The position numbers were made by a program, and so were the translations under genes. DNA of 33,332 bases, taken from NCBI GenBank assembly GCA_002338515.1, contig DDIL01000193.1, positions 3,854-37,185 on the forward strand, read 5' to 3'. The notes beneath the pieces are model-generated. The model was given only the letters and a program-made list of their open reading frames with translations, was not told the DNA's origin and did no database searches. Shown here piece after piece: positions 1 through 8,514 of this stretch. Within the stretch, counting starts at the first letter, position 1; every line of letters starts with the position of its first letter. The stretch comes from Glaciecola sp. UBA1851. GTDB taxonomy: Bacteria; Pseudomonadota; Gammaproteobacteria; Enterobacterales; Alteromonadaceae.

Positions 1-88
1 CGCGAACGCGGTAATCTCCCAAATCCACAGTGAAAGGCAGGGTGTTAATTAACTTCACTACGCTTATTGGGAGATACTCGCTTTCGCG
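1..88. repeat. Imperfect long inverted repeat at window edge
   Basis: Positions 1-22 and 67-88 are inverted copies of each other, matching at 18 of 22 positions by my alignment, with the best stretch ATCTCCCAA/TTGGGAGAT. A second, inner pair (AGTGAA at 29-34, TTCACT at 54-59) is nested inside, so the single strand could fold into one long interrupted hairpin around TTAATTAA (47-54). No coding frame is evident. The left arm begins at the window edge and may extend further, so the real element could be larger. It could be a REP/MITE-like element or the end of a larger mobile element. The type is not identified. Confidence 0.6.
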
Positions 89-210
89 AGCAAGACGAAA
101 GTGTTAACCGAATAACATTACGTCTGCGCGAGCAAGACGAGAGTGTTAACCGAACAACATTACGTCTGCGCGAGCATGACAAATATGTGAAACAACATAA
201 AGTATGTCAG
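85..210. repeat. Three tandem 42-bp repeats with internal dyad symmetry
   Basis: Units are 85-126, 127-168 and 169-210. The first two differ at only two positions; the third keeps the CGCGAGCA start but is otherwise eroded. Each of the first two units contains AGACG near its left end and CGTCT near its right end, with TGTT/AACA nested inside in unit 2, so a unit can fold back on itself. There are no unique spacers between units, so this is not a CRISPR array. The first unit overlaps the tip of the inverted repeat to the left, which suggests one composite extragenic palindromic element upstream of the hydrolase gene. Confidence 0.8.
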
Positions 211-289
211 ACATGAATAGAAAGTTAGTAATCAAAAAAATGCAATATGATGTATTAATCTAAAAGAAAATAATAAAAATAAGACATTT

Positions 290-1198
290 ATGCCTCAAAA
301 ATCAATAAAAACGAAAAGCGAACATGCCGTAATTCCACAACAAGCATTTGATTGGTATGACGAATATGCCCATGGAGATATTGATAGACGTACATTTTTA
401 TCTCGCCTTGGCAGTTTGTCTGTTACGGGGTTGTCGTTAGGTTTATTGACCAGTTCACTTATACCTGATTACGCAAAAGCTGAACAAGTTAGTTTTAATG
501 ATCCTAGTATCAAAGCTACCTACGAAGAGTTTGATTCGCCGAATGGTCATGGAAAGGGGCGTGGCTATTTAGTGGTACCAACTAATCTAGAAAAATCTGC
601 GCCTACTGTATTAGTTGTACATGAAAATAGAGGGCTTAATCCATATATAAAAGATGTTGCTAGGCGCTTAGCAGCCGAGGGATTTATTGCATTTGCACCC
701 GATGCATTGTTTCCATTGGGTGGCTATCCAGGTAATGATGATGAGGGGCGCGCTATGCAGCGTTCTCTTAAACGTGACAAAATTGAACAGGATTTTATGG
801 CCGCTGCAAGTTTTATTAAAGCGCATGAAATGAGTTCAGGTAAATTAGGCGTGGTAGGGTTTTGTTTTGGTGGATACATCAGTAACTTGTTAGCTGCAAC
901 CATGCCTGACCAAGTAAACGCCGCTGCTCCCTATTATGGGACGCCTGCTAAAGCAGAGTTACAGCCGAATGTTAAAGGTCCCCTGTTAATACATTTTGCT
1001 GAGTTAGACAAGCGTGTTAATGCATCATGGGAAGGGTATGAAGCTGTACTAAAAGAAAATAATGCTAAATATACGGCACACTTCTATAAAGGTGCTCAGC
1101 ACGGTTTTCACAATGACTCAACTAGCCGATATAGCCCAGACGATGCAGAGCTATCTTGGAAGCGAACACTTAACTTCTTTAAACAGCATTTGGTTTAA
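290..1198 (+). CDS. Dienelactone hydrolase family protein, Tat-exported
   Basis: A 302-residue alpha/beta hydrolase of the dienelactone hydrolase (DLH) family. The nucleophile elbow GFCFGG carries Cys192. Asp240 and His271 (AQHGFHN) fit the rest of the Cys-Asp-His triad, and Glu112 in HENRG matches the conserved glutamate of the family. The N-terminus has a twin-arginine motif (DRRTFLSRL, 32-40) and a hydrophobic stretch to about residue 56, so the enzyme is probably sent folded to the periplasm by Tat. Family members hydrolyse dienelactones or other small esters; the substrate cannot be read from the sequence. No strong Shine-Dalgarno precedes the ATG. The gene converges on cydB with a 3-nt gap and no terminator between them. 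Confidence 0.88.
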   Translation: MPQKSIKTKSEHAVIPQQAFDWYDEYAHGDIDRRTFLSRLGSLSVTGLSLGLLTSSLIPDYAKAEQVSFNDPSIKATYEEFDSPNGHGKGRGYLVVPTNLEKSAPTVLVVHENRGLNPYIKDVARRLAAEGFIAFAPDALFPLGGYPGNDDEGRAMQRSLKRDKIEQDFMAAASFIKAHEMSSGKLGVVGFCFGGYISNLLAATMPDQVNAAAPYYGTPAKAELQPNVKGPLLIHFAELDKRVNASWEGYEAVLKENNAKYTAHFYKGAQHGFHNDSTSRYSPDDAELSWKRTLNFFKQHLV

Positions 1199-1201
1199 CA
1201 T

Positions 1202-2206
1202 CTAATAGTATTTCAAACCTTCGGCCTTTCCTCTGAAAGCATAATAAGCTAATGCGGTATAGGCCATAATAATTGGGATAACAAAAATAGCACCATAAAA
1301 AATGATAGTGAGTGATTCAGGTGCGCTAGCTGCCTCAACAATGGTGAGTGTATTGGGAACCACATAAGGGTAAAAACTTAATGCTAACCCCAAAAAGCAG
1401 GATACAAATATAATGATTGTAATAGCGAAAGGTAGCCATGAACCCGCGTCATTATTTAACGGGAGGCGCTTTAACACTTGATAACCCAATACAAACATAC
1501 CAAAACAGACAAGCGGTATAAGAGCAAAAACATAAACTAAAGGCGGCTGAGTCCATATTGCGTAAGCATTAGCGTTTACTAATGGATTAACCATACAAAC
1601 GGCTAAAATTCCGGTAAAACATAATCCTCCAGCCCGTTTACAGTTTTTAATTGCATGTAATTGTAAATTGCCACTAGTTTTCATCACTAGCCAAGCATTG
1701 CCGATAAGCGCATAGGCAGCGGTTACACACAACCCACTAAATATGGCAAATATAATGCTTAGCGAGGTGTACTGTAATCCCATCACATAAATACCTAACA
1801 TAAAACCTTGGCTAAAAGCAGCGATTATCGACCCAATTTTAAACGTCCAATCCCATCTGATTTTTTGATGCGATTTAACTTTCGCTCTAAAATCAAAGGC
1901 TACGCCGCGTAAAATTAATCCAAACAGCAAAAGAGTGGCCGGTAAGTATAACGCTTTAAGTATTGCGCTATGAGCGGCTGGAAAAGCCACCAACAATAGC
2001 CCAACAGCTAATACTAACCAGGTTTCATTGGCATCCCAAAAAGGACCAATTGAAGCAATAGATGTATCTCTAAACTCTTCGTTTGCCATGGGTAGGCTAA
2101 TGCCTACGCCTAAATCATAACCATCTAAAATGGCATATAGCATTAATGCCAATGCAGTTAGCCCGGCAAATACAAAAGGCAAGTTGGTTAAACTAAATAT
2201 TGTCAT
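1202..2206 (-). CDS. cydB: Cytochrome bd ubiquinol oxidase subunit II
   Basis: A 334-residue integral membrane protein, second subunit of the bd-type quinol oxidase, which reduces O2 to water with quinol as donor and has high oxygen affinity. Family signatures are DGYDLGVG (28-35) and GPFWDANETWLV (54-65), with Trp57 and Asp58 at the positions seen in CydB. Eight or so hydrophobic segments are spread along the chain. The start lies 1 nt beyond the cydA stop and has an AAGGAG Shine-Dalgarno inside the cydA end, so the two are transcribed and translated together. No CydX-like small gene follows; the convergent hydrolase gene begins immediately. Confidence 0.96.
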   Translation of the reverse strand: MTIFSLTNLPFVFAGLTALALMLYAILDGYDLGVGISLPMANEEFRDTSIASIGPFWDANETWLVLAVGLLLVAFPAAHSAILKALYLPATLLLFGLILRGVAFDFRAKVKSHQKIRWDWTFKIGSIIAAFSQGFMLGIYVMGLQYTSLSIIFAIFSGLCVTAAYALIGNAWLVMKTSGNLQLHAIKNCKRAGGLCFTGILAVCMVNPLVNANAYAIWTQPPLVYVFALIPLVCFGMFVLGYQVLKRLPLNNDAGSWLPFAITIIIFVSCFLGLALSFYPYVVPNTLTIVEAASAPESLTIIFYGAIFVIPIIMAYTALAYYAFRGKAEGLKYY

Positions 2207-2207
2207 G

Positions 2208-3572
2208 CTAAGCTCCTTGCTCAGTGAATTTAGCTTTGCGCTCTGGCAATCCTGGCATAGTTAAATCGTATTCTTCTACTTCTACTGCTTTTTTGGCTAG
2301 AACAAATATTGTTTTGATATAAGCCACAAGTAACACAGCGTAAATAGCTAAATATGCGACCAACGTAAATGCAACATTCTCACCCGGAATAGTTGTCACC
2401 GCGTCGGCTGTTCTAAGTACGCCACTCACTAAATAAGGTTGTCTACCAATTTCCGTTACATACCAACCCGCTAACGTGGCAATCCAACCTGAAAAGGTCA
2501 TGCCTATCAGTACTCTTAACTGCATGCTGCTTAATTTACCTTTGCGTTTGAATGACAAGCTACACCACCAAGCAACGGCAATCATAAGCATCCCCACTCC
2601 TACCATTACTCTGAAGCTATAAAAAACAGGGGCAACCGGCGGATGAGCTCCTTCAAATTCATTTATCCCTTTAAGTTCACCATTTAAATCATGCGTGAGA
2701 ATGAAGCTGGCCATTTTAGGGATTTCAATAGCGTATTTGTTTTCCTTAGTTTCTTCACTTGGTATGCCAAATAACACCAATGGTGCACCGTTTTGCGTTT
2801 CCCACAAACCTTCCATTGCCGCTACTTTTGCAGGCTGGTTCTCAAGCGTATTTAAACCATGTAAATCGCCAATGAATGCTTGAGTAGGAGCCAAAATCGC
2901 AGCAGCGAAAATCGCTGTTTTAAGTGTCAAACGCGGGGCTTTTTTGTCGTCTTTCCTATACATTCTATAGGCAGAAATACCAGCAACCAAAAAGCAAACC
3001 GTTAACGCAGAACTCATCAAAGTATGAGTAAAGCGATAAGGAAATGAGTCATTAAAAATTATCGCCATCCAATCAGTGGCATGAGCCACACCTTCTCGCA
3101 TTTCAAATCCTGCAGGCGTATGCATCCATGAGTTAAGTACAATTATCCAAAACGCCGACATAGTTGTGCCAAAAGCGACTAAAAATGTGGCAGTTGTATG
3201 GGCCCACCCTGGCACTCTATGAAAACCAAACAGCATTATCCCAAGTAATGTGGCTTCTAAAAAGAAAGCGGTCAGTATTTCATAAGCCAAAAGCGGGCCT
3301 GCTATATTACCAATCGTTTCCATAAAACCGGGCCAATTTGTACCAAACTGAAACGACATAGTGATGCCGCTTACCACGCCGAGCGCAAAGGTTAATGCAA
3401 ATACTTTGACCCAAAAACGATAAGCCCGCATCCAAACTGGATGTTTTGATATGTCATACCTGACTTTAAAGTAAAAAAGTAACCAACCCAAGGCAATGGT
3501 GATGGTCGGAAACAAGATATGAAAACTAATATTGGCCGCAAATTGAATGCGCGACAGAATTAGAACGTCCAT
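2208..3572 (-). CDS. cydA: Cytochrome bd ubiquinol oxidase subunit I, short Q-loop type
   Basis: A 454-residue haem-bearing subunit of the bd oxidase in the inner membrane. Haem-ligand positions are intact: His18 (FHILFP), Glu98 and Glu106 in the third helix region, His183 (b558) and Met323 in SFRVMVG. The quinol-binding loop residues Lys249 and Glu254 and the GRQP motif (376-379) are present. The protein is well short of the 522 residues of E. coli CydA, mainly after the Q-loop, which places it with the short Q-loop (CioA or Bacillus-like) group. An AGAGG Shine-Dalgarno precedes the ATG. It is the first oxidase gene of the cluster, about 100 nt after the GbsR-like regulator gene on the same strand. 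Confidence 0.96.
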   Translation of the reverse strand: MDVLILSRIQFAANISFHILFPTITIALGWLLFYFKVRYDISKHPVWMRAYRFWVKVFALTFALGVVSGITMSFQFGTNWPGFMETIGNIAGPLLAYEILTAFFLEATLLGIMLFGFHRVPGWAHTTATFLVAFGTTMSAFWIIVLNSWMHTPAGFEMREGVAHATDWMAIIFNDSFPYRFTHTLMSSALTVCFLVAGISAYRMYRKDDKKAPRLTLKTAIFAAAILAPTQAFIGDLHGLNTLENQPAKVAAMEGLWETQNGAPLVLFGIPSEETKENKYAIEIPKMASFILTHDLNGELKGINEFEGAHPPVAPVFYSFRVMVGVGMLMIAVAWWCSLSFKRKGKLSSMQLRVLIGMTFSGWIATLAGWYVTEIGRQPYLVSGVLRTADAVTTIPGENVAFTLVAYLAIYAVLLVAYIKTIFVLAKKAVEVEEYDLTMPGLPERKAKFTEQGA

Positions 3573-3607
3573 TAAGTGTACCTCTACATAATTAACCTAA
3601 AATCGAG

Positions 3608-3630
3608 GTAAGAAAATCATCTTTTCCTAC
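3608..3630. promoter_or_regulatory. Palindrome in the cydA upstream region
   Basis: GTAAGAAAA (3608-3616) and TTTTCCTAC (3622-3630) form 9-bp inverted arms with one mismatch around a 5-nt centre, about 36-58 nt before the cydA start. It could be an operator for the adjacent regulator or a weak hairpin in the intergenic RNA. No T-run follows, so a terminator is unlikely. Function is inferred from position only. Confidence 0.35.
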
Positions 3631-3670
3631 TTCGGCTTGAGATTAGTGCGCCACTTGTTAGGTTGTTGAT

Positions 3671-4240
3671 TTATTTTTGTTGAATCAGTTTATCTTTAAA
3701 TTCGAGCACTTTACCCACAGAAGAGCCAAGTTTCATAAGCGTATTGAGCTTTTCTGGCGAGAGAGTTTGTAAGCTTTGCGTCCAATGCGTAATGTTTTCA
3801 AGTAAATCGTGTATTTCGTTTATTCGCTCTTGTGCAAATTCTTCTTTGCCATTAGCAGGCTCTTCCATTAACAGGTCTCGGAGCATAGAAAGCGTCGGGT
3901 CCATTTCTCTTTTTCTGCGCTCTTCAAATACTTTATTCGCCATATCCCAAATACTACCTTTAGTATGGTAATAGTCTTTACGATCGCCTTGTTTATGAAT
4001 AGTTTGAACAAGTTGCCAACTGTTTAATTCTTTTAAACCCATGCTGACATTTCCTCTTGATATCCCAAGCGCATCAGCTATTTCATTGGCACAAATGGGC
4101 TCTTCTGTTATCACCAAAAGTGCATAGATTTGTCCTACTGTTCTATTAAACCCCCAGCGGCTTCCCATTTCTCCAAAGTGAAAGACAAAGGTTTCTATTT
4201 TAGGAGTCATAACACGTGATGGTGCAGATTCTATTGGCAT
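3671..4240 (-). CDS. GbsR/MarR-family transcriptional regulator
   Basis: A 189-residue winged-helix regulator. The HTH covers about residues 37-92, including the recognition region EIADALGISRGNVSMGLKEL and the wing around KQGDRKDYY. The C-terminal half is helical and probably dimerises. The layout matches the GbsR branch of MarR proteins. I chose the ATG at 4240 because the frame reaches further upstream only through a TTG at 4264, and AAGAG sits 7 nt before the ATG. It precedes cydAB on the same strand with a gap of about 100 nt, so control of the bd oxidase is likely but inferred. A FNR box and a small palindrome lie just upstream. Confidence 0.85.
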   Translation of the reverse strand: MPIESAPSRVMTPKIETFVFHFGEMGSRWGFNRTVGQIYALLVITEEPICANEIADALGISRGNVSMGLKELNSWQLVQTIHKQGDRKDYYHTKGSIWDMANKVFEERRKREMDPTLSMLRDLLMEEPANGKEEFAQERINEIHDLLENITHWTQSLQTLSPEKLNTLMKLGSSVGKVLEFKDKLIQQK

Positions 4241-4258
4241 AATCAACTCTTTCTGAAG

Positions 4259-4276
4259 TTTCAATATTTTCTGAAA
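4259..4276. promoter_or_regulatory. Candidate autoregulatory operator (TTTCA-N8-TGAAA)
   Basis: On the minus strand the sequence is TTTCA, eight bases, TGAAA. It starts 19 nt before the regulator's ATG and abuts a possible -10 element TATACT (minus strand, 4281-4276). A site at this place would suit repression by the encoded GbsR/MarR-type protein. This rests on symmetry and position only. Confidence 0.3.
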
Positions 4277-4289
4277 GTATATAACCTTT

Positions 4290-4303
4290 TTGATTTAGAT
4301 CAA
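4290..4303. promoter_or_regulatory. FNR box upstream of the regulator-cydAB cluster
   Basis: The sequence is TTGATTTAGATCAA, an exact match to the FNR/EtrA consensus TTGAT-N4-ATCAA. Its centre is 56 nt before the regulator ATG. If the TATACT at 4281-4276 is the -10 element, the box would be near -27, a position that suggests repression; if another start site is used it could activate. FNR is the oxygen-labile iron-sulphur activator/repressor, and a bd oxidase cluster is a classic target. Confidence 0.75.
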
Positions 4304-4526
4304 GTGCAACAGGAAAATAAAGTGGAAATTCTTGTAAAGGCTATTCTCGCAGTAAGTTAAAAATGCTCATTAAAGATGGGAACCTTGCTATAAGCATTAC
4401 CTAGCATATAAAAAAATGTTTTGCGGCAAGTTAGTTGAGATATTTGGTGCAGATACAGCGGTATATAAGAATTGAAGAATATGGCCAACCAGCCCCAAGT
4501 GAAAAGAAGAATTAATTGGCTAAATA

Positions 4527-4563
4527 AAAAACCCCAGCTAGCAAAAATCTAGCTGGGGTTTTT
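4527..4563. terminator. Bidirectional Rho-independent terminator
   Basis: A perfect 15-bp stem (4527-4541 with 4549-4563) contains CCCCAGCTAG and has a 7-nt loop. It is flanked by A-rich and T-rich runs, so it would work on both strands. It sits 13 nt past the stop of the secreted nuclease gene and ends its transcript. Confidence 0.93.
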
Positions 4564-4575
4564 AATGTTAACAGC

Positions 4576-7500
4576 TTACTCTGGTACTAACGCACTAGGT
4601 CCAGGAGGTTGTCCAAAGAACTGACCTAGAATGTTTTGGTCGGCAAAATCAACTACGCCATCTCCATTTAAGTCAGCATCGGGATTATTAGTAAAGAATC
4701 CACGTCTCATAAAGCCTACATCTCTGAAGCTCACAACGCCGTTATTGTCTAGGTCAGGGTCACATCTGTTACCAAACCCGTCTCCATTAGTATCTATCTG
4801 TTCTGGATTTGCAATAAGCGTACAGTTATCTAACCCATCAAAAATACCATCACCATCTGTATCAGGCTCTTCTGCTGTAAAATCAAATCCTACAATAATA
4901 GGGTCATGATCAGAATTTCTGAACTCATCAGGTGCGTACAAATCTTCTATTTGCGTAGGCGATTTGAAGTTAGTGTTATAGTCTAATACACGAGGCTCAT
5001 CAGCATTCACATGCCATTCAACAACCTGCGTTACTTTAGACGTTAAGGATTGATTTGCTAATGCATAATCCAAATAACCTAACTCACCACCAAACACAAA
5101 AGAATAAGCTTCAGAGCCAATGAAAGTATCAACTAAATCAACATAACCAGAATCTTTCAGGTTTGTAATTGCATCTTCCATAGCATAAGCATTCAAGTCA
5201 CCTAGTATTAGCATGTCTTCGTCACCGCTATTAGTAGGGTCAGTTGCTAACCAATTCGCAAGCGCAGTGGCGGCATCAGCACGCACACCGGCACAGTTCC
5301 CTTGGCCGTCATTCAAGTCGGGATCGTCTTGTGAGTTACAATTTGACCCTTTAGATTTGAAATGGTTAACCGCAACTGTTAACACTTCTTCAGTTACTGT
5401 TGTAAAGGTTTGTGCCAATACAGGGCGGTTTCTGGTGTCTAGGAATGTTGGGTCAACTGAACTATCTAAAATAGAGAAGCTACCTGTTGTTGCAACCGTA
5501 GCTGGCTTATAAATTAAACCTACTTTTATTGCATCAGTACCAATTACACCGGTATTTACAAATGCATAAGTACCCTCGCCCATTCTCTCATTCAAGCCAT
5601 CAATCAAACTCTGTAACGAAGCTGACGCATTATTTTCAAGCTCAACTAAACCAACAATGTCTGCGTCAATTGCAACTAAGGCACTCAACAGTTTATCGCG
5701 CTGGCGTTCAAACTCTTGGGCATCCTCGGCGCCTCTGCCATCAAAACTAGTAAAGAAGTTTAAAACGTTAAAGCTTGCTACTTTAAAGTCGTCTTCAGCA
5801 AACTCTGGCGCGCTTGGGCGAGGATTACCTTCTACAAACAACAAGGTTTCAGTTGGTTGGACTCGATAAGAACCAAATCCTTCGCTCATTACACCAGTTA
5901 ACGTAACGCTTGAACCCAAACGAAGTGTATTTATAGCACTTAGCCCAGGTGTTGGATAAATAACTGGTTCAGGATTTTGAACAGACAGGCCGTCATCCAG
6001 AGTAAGTTGGTCTTTTTCTAGCGCTTCATTATGAGCAGCATAACCAACGACACTAGGTGGGTTATTATGAGTAAATTGATATTTCCTTTCAGATGAAAGA
6101 ACCACTTCACCAAATCGCCCTAAATTAAAGTGCTCGTTTACGAATAAAGGCTGACCGAAGCTTATTTTCATGCCTTCAGTTTGTTCAAACTCAGATAAGT
6201 CTGCAACAGGCATAGATAAGCTAACTGCATTAATAGAAGCTGTATTAGGACATACTAATGCACTGGCATTATTTATTATCGTCTGCCCATTGTCTTCTGC
6301 CACTGTACCAAGCACACGCACAACTTGACCTGCTTCAACAATAGTAGACGTATTATCAACAAACACCCCTTCAGAAGTGGTTACATCATTATCCATATCA
6401 GACATTTCTTCTTGCAAGAAGAACCCGCCTAATTCACCGCTTTGTTGATAAGATACCGATACAACACCTTCAATAATAACCTCTGTGCCAACTATTGGGC
6501 TTGTAAATCCATTACCTTGTACAATATGAATAAAGGTTGCTTCGGCATCACACTGACCAATCAAACCGCCACCATCATCATTGTCACAGATATTTTCTGT
6601 ACCAGGTGTAGGCGCAAATTGTGCGTAAGTATCGGTGTTACGAGGCCCGCCGCTTCCGTTTTCACATCGCTGTGAAGAATCAAATGTACTGCCCTCACCA
6701 GCAGATTCATTTACCTGTGGTTGCCCAGCATTTAGCAACACTAACAGCCCTGTATCATCTGAATCGTTGGTGCCATAAACAATTGCATCAACAACACTGT
6801 CTAGTAGTTCTGGTCCTATATTGGTGCCATTAGGATAGTTAGAAGCATCACCTGAGACTAATACCGCTGCGTCTGCTCCGTTTTGAATCGCATTGGTAGC
6901 AGGTAATACATCCAGGTCACAATTAGCTACATTGTTGCTATCACCGCATAACACAAAATAGCCGCTAGCAGTGGTAGTCAATCCGTCTAAGTCAATTGCG
7001 TTGTAAACACTATCGCCATTTCCGTTTAAAAGAATAATAGCAAGACCGTCCAAACTAGTGTTACCTATTCCACCGTCAAACAATTCAATAAACTCTGCTG
7101 AATCAGTAGACGTTTGATCAGCGTCTAGTTCATTAATTATTACATCACCTACTACCGCACCGCATGTGTTTGCGGCGCCAGGTGTTGGCTCAAACTGCGC
7201 ATAAGTTGACGTGATTCTGAATCCACCTGAACCATTTGGACATCGCTGATTAGAATCAAGGTCTTTATCTAAACCGCCATCTTCATTAATTTGAGGTTGG
7301 TTTGGCGTTAATATATCAAGCAGCGTTGTGTCATCTGAATCGTTTGTGTCATATACCAAGGCGTCAATTATATCGTCTTGTACAAGTTCACTTGCATTTG
7401 TTCCAAACGGGTATGTTGTTGCACTGGCTCTTACTACAACCACTGCATCTTGACCATTTTGTATAGCATTAGTATCGCTACCAAAATCAAGATTACATGA

Positions 7501-8514
7501 CGTGACATTAGTAGGATTACCACAGAGTACAAAATAACCGGCTTCATCAGTGGTTAAATTAGCTAAATCAATCGCGTTATACACTTCATCGGTACTGCCG
7601 TTAATTAGGAGTACAGATAAACCTGTTAAGTCGGCGTTACCCACGCCGCCATCATAAAGTTCTATAAATTCTGCGCTATCTGTACCGGTTTGATCGGCAT
7701 CAACTTCGTTAATTACCACACTGACAGGTTCAGGCTCTTCATCTAAACCACAAAGGTTGAATGTACCAGGAGTGGGCGCAAATTGCGCATAAGTGGTTGT
7801 TACTCTGCCTAAACCAGCACCATTAGGGCAACGTTGATTGGATTCAATATCTTTATCAATTCCGTCATCTTCGTTAATTTGCGGTTGCCCGGGAGTTAAA
7901 ATATCAAGCAGCACAGTGTCATCAGAGTCATTAGTATCGTATACCAAGGCATCTAAAATATCGCTTTGACTTAAAGCCGCTGCCGGAACGCCATCAAATG
8001 AACCATCAGCTATTTCGGTAGTTAACACAACAGCATCCTGACCATTTTGAATGGCATTAGTAGCGGACGCTAGTGGCAAATCACAATTTGCTACGTTGCC
8101 CGAACTACCACAAATTACAAAATAACCATCTGCATTTGTTGAGAACCCCGCTAAACTAACCGATGTGTATACAATATCATTGCTACCATTTACCAATAAT
8201 AGACTAAGGCCAGTTAAATCTGTGCCACCTTGCCCTCCATCGTAAAGCTCAACAAATTCTGCTGAATCGGTACCGGTTTGGTCAGCATCAACTTCATTGA
8301 TAATTACCATCGAATTATCGACTGAATCGACAATGGGGAAACGCGCTTCAGGCAGGCCCGCATCGAAAACCATGTTATTAAGGGCACTTGTGCGATCGGA
8401 GCCAATCATACTTTGCGCAATGGTAACGTGACTAATCGCAATGACCGACGCGAGGGCTGACGTTTTTGTTATTTTTACAAGGGAGTGTTTCATTTTCGTT
8501 TTTATTTTTTTCAC
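4576..8514 (-). CDS. ExeM/NucH-type secreted endonuclease with three lamin-tail domains
   Basis: About 1312 residues. Order: signal peptide; three lamin-tail domains (8310-6588); an OB-fold region (about 6560-6240); an endonuclease/exonuclease/phosphatase domain (about 5790-4880) with SFNVLNFF, ELENN, NHFKSKG, LGDLNAY, LDYAL and NSDHDP, covering the expected metal and catalytic residues; thrombospondin type 3-like calcium loops (DTDGDGIFDG, DTNGDGFGN); and a dockerin-like pair of calcium loops (DLDNNGVV, DLNGDGVV). The family degrades extracellular DNA. No GlyGly-CTERM or other sorting tail is visible. I chose the GTG at 8514 because AAAGGA (8521-8526) sits 6 nt before it and it yields a sensible signal peptide; an ATG at 8493 is the alternative. 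The open frame continues to a GTG at 8568 that lacks support. Confidence 0.9.
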   Translation of the reverse strand: MKKIKTKMKHSLVKITKTSALASVIAISHVTIAQSMIGSDRTSALNNMVFDAGLPEARFPIVDSVDNSMVIINEVDADQTGTDSAEFVELYDGGQGGTDLTGLSLLLVNGSNDIVYTSVSLAGFSTNADGYFVICGSSGNVANCDLPLASATNAIQNGQDAVVLTTEIADGSFDGVPAAALSQSDILDALVYDTNDSDDTVLLDILTPGQPQINEDDGIDKDIESNQRCPNGAGLGRVTTTYAQFAPTPGTFNLCGLDEEPEPVSVVINEVDADQTGTDSAEFIELYDGGVGNADLTGLSVLLINGSTDEVYNAIDLANLTTDEAGYFVLCGNPTNVTSCNLDFGSDTNAIQNGQDAVVVVRASATTYPFGTNASELVQDDIIDALVYDTNDSDDTTLLDILTPNQPQINEDGGLDKDLDSNQRCPNGSGGFRITSTYAQFEPTPGAANTCGAVVGDVIINELDADQTSTDSAEFIELFDGGIGNTSLDGLAIILLNGNGDSVYNAIDLDGLTTTASGYFVLCGDSNNVANCDLDVLPATNAIQNGADAAVLVSGDASNYPNGTNIGPELLDSVVDAIVYGTNDSDDTGLLVLLNAGQPQVNESAGEGSTFDSSQRCENGSGGPRNTDTYAQFAPTPGTENICDNDDGGGLIGQCDAEATFIHIVQGNGFTSPIVGTEVIIEGVVSVSYQQSGELGGFFLQEEMSDMDNDVTTSEGVFVDNTSTIVEAGQVVRVLGTVAEDNGQTIINNASALVCPNTASINAVSLSMPVADLSEFEQTEGMKISFGQPLFVNEHFNLGRFGEVVLSSERKYQFTHNNPPSVVGYAAHNEALEKDQLTLDDGLSVQNPEPVIYPTPGLSAINTLRLGSSVTLTGVMSEGFGSYRVQPTETLLFVEGNPRPSAPEFAEDDFKVASFNVLNFFTSFDGRGAEDAQEFERQRDKLLSALVAIDADIVGLVELENNASASLQSLIDGLNERMGEGTYAFVNTGVIGTDAIKVGLIYKPATVATTGSFSILDSSVDPTFLDTRNRPVLAQTFTTVTEEVLTVAVNHFKSKGSNCNSQDDPDLNDGQGNCAGVRADAATALANWLATDPTNSGDEDMLILGDLNAYAMEDAITNLKDSGYVDLVDTFIGSEAYSFVFGGELGYLDYALANQSLTSKVTQVVEWHVNADEPRVLDYNTNFKSPTQIEDLYAPDEFRNSDHDPIIVGFDFTAEEPDTDGDGIFDGLDNCTLIANPEQIDTNGDGFGNRCDPDLDNNGVVSFRDVGFMRRGFFTNNPDADLNGDGVVDFADQNILGQFFGQPPGPSALVPE
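6588..8310 (-). repeat. Three tandem lamin-tail domain coding repeats
   Basis: Three consecutive units of roughly 190-200 codons (about 8310-7726, 7720-7152 and 7146-6588). Each opens with INE(V/L)DADQT.TDSAEF, has a middle TNAIQNG(Q/A)DA and DTNDSDDT or GTNDSDDT, and closes with (Q/S)QRC.NG and TYAQF.PTPG. Each unit carries conserved cysteine pairs (CG...C and QRC...C). The units differ throughout, so this is an old duplication kept as separate domains, not an assembly artefact. Confidence 0.9.

Noticed and set aside
85..210. CRISPR-like array
   Set aside because: The 42-bp units abut directly with no unique spacers, and no cas gene is in the window.
1160..1202. CydX-like small gene after cydB
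   Set aside because: The minus-strand frame after the cydB stop gives only a 12-codon peptide with no CydX pattern.
6588..8310. Lamin-tail repeats as an assembly duplication
   Set aside because: The three units differ throughout at the protein level, so they are true diverged domains.
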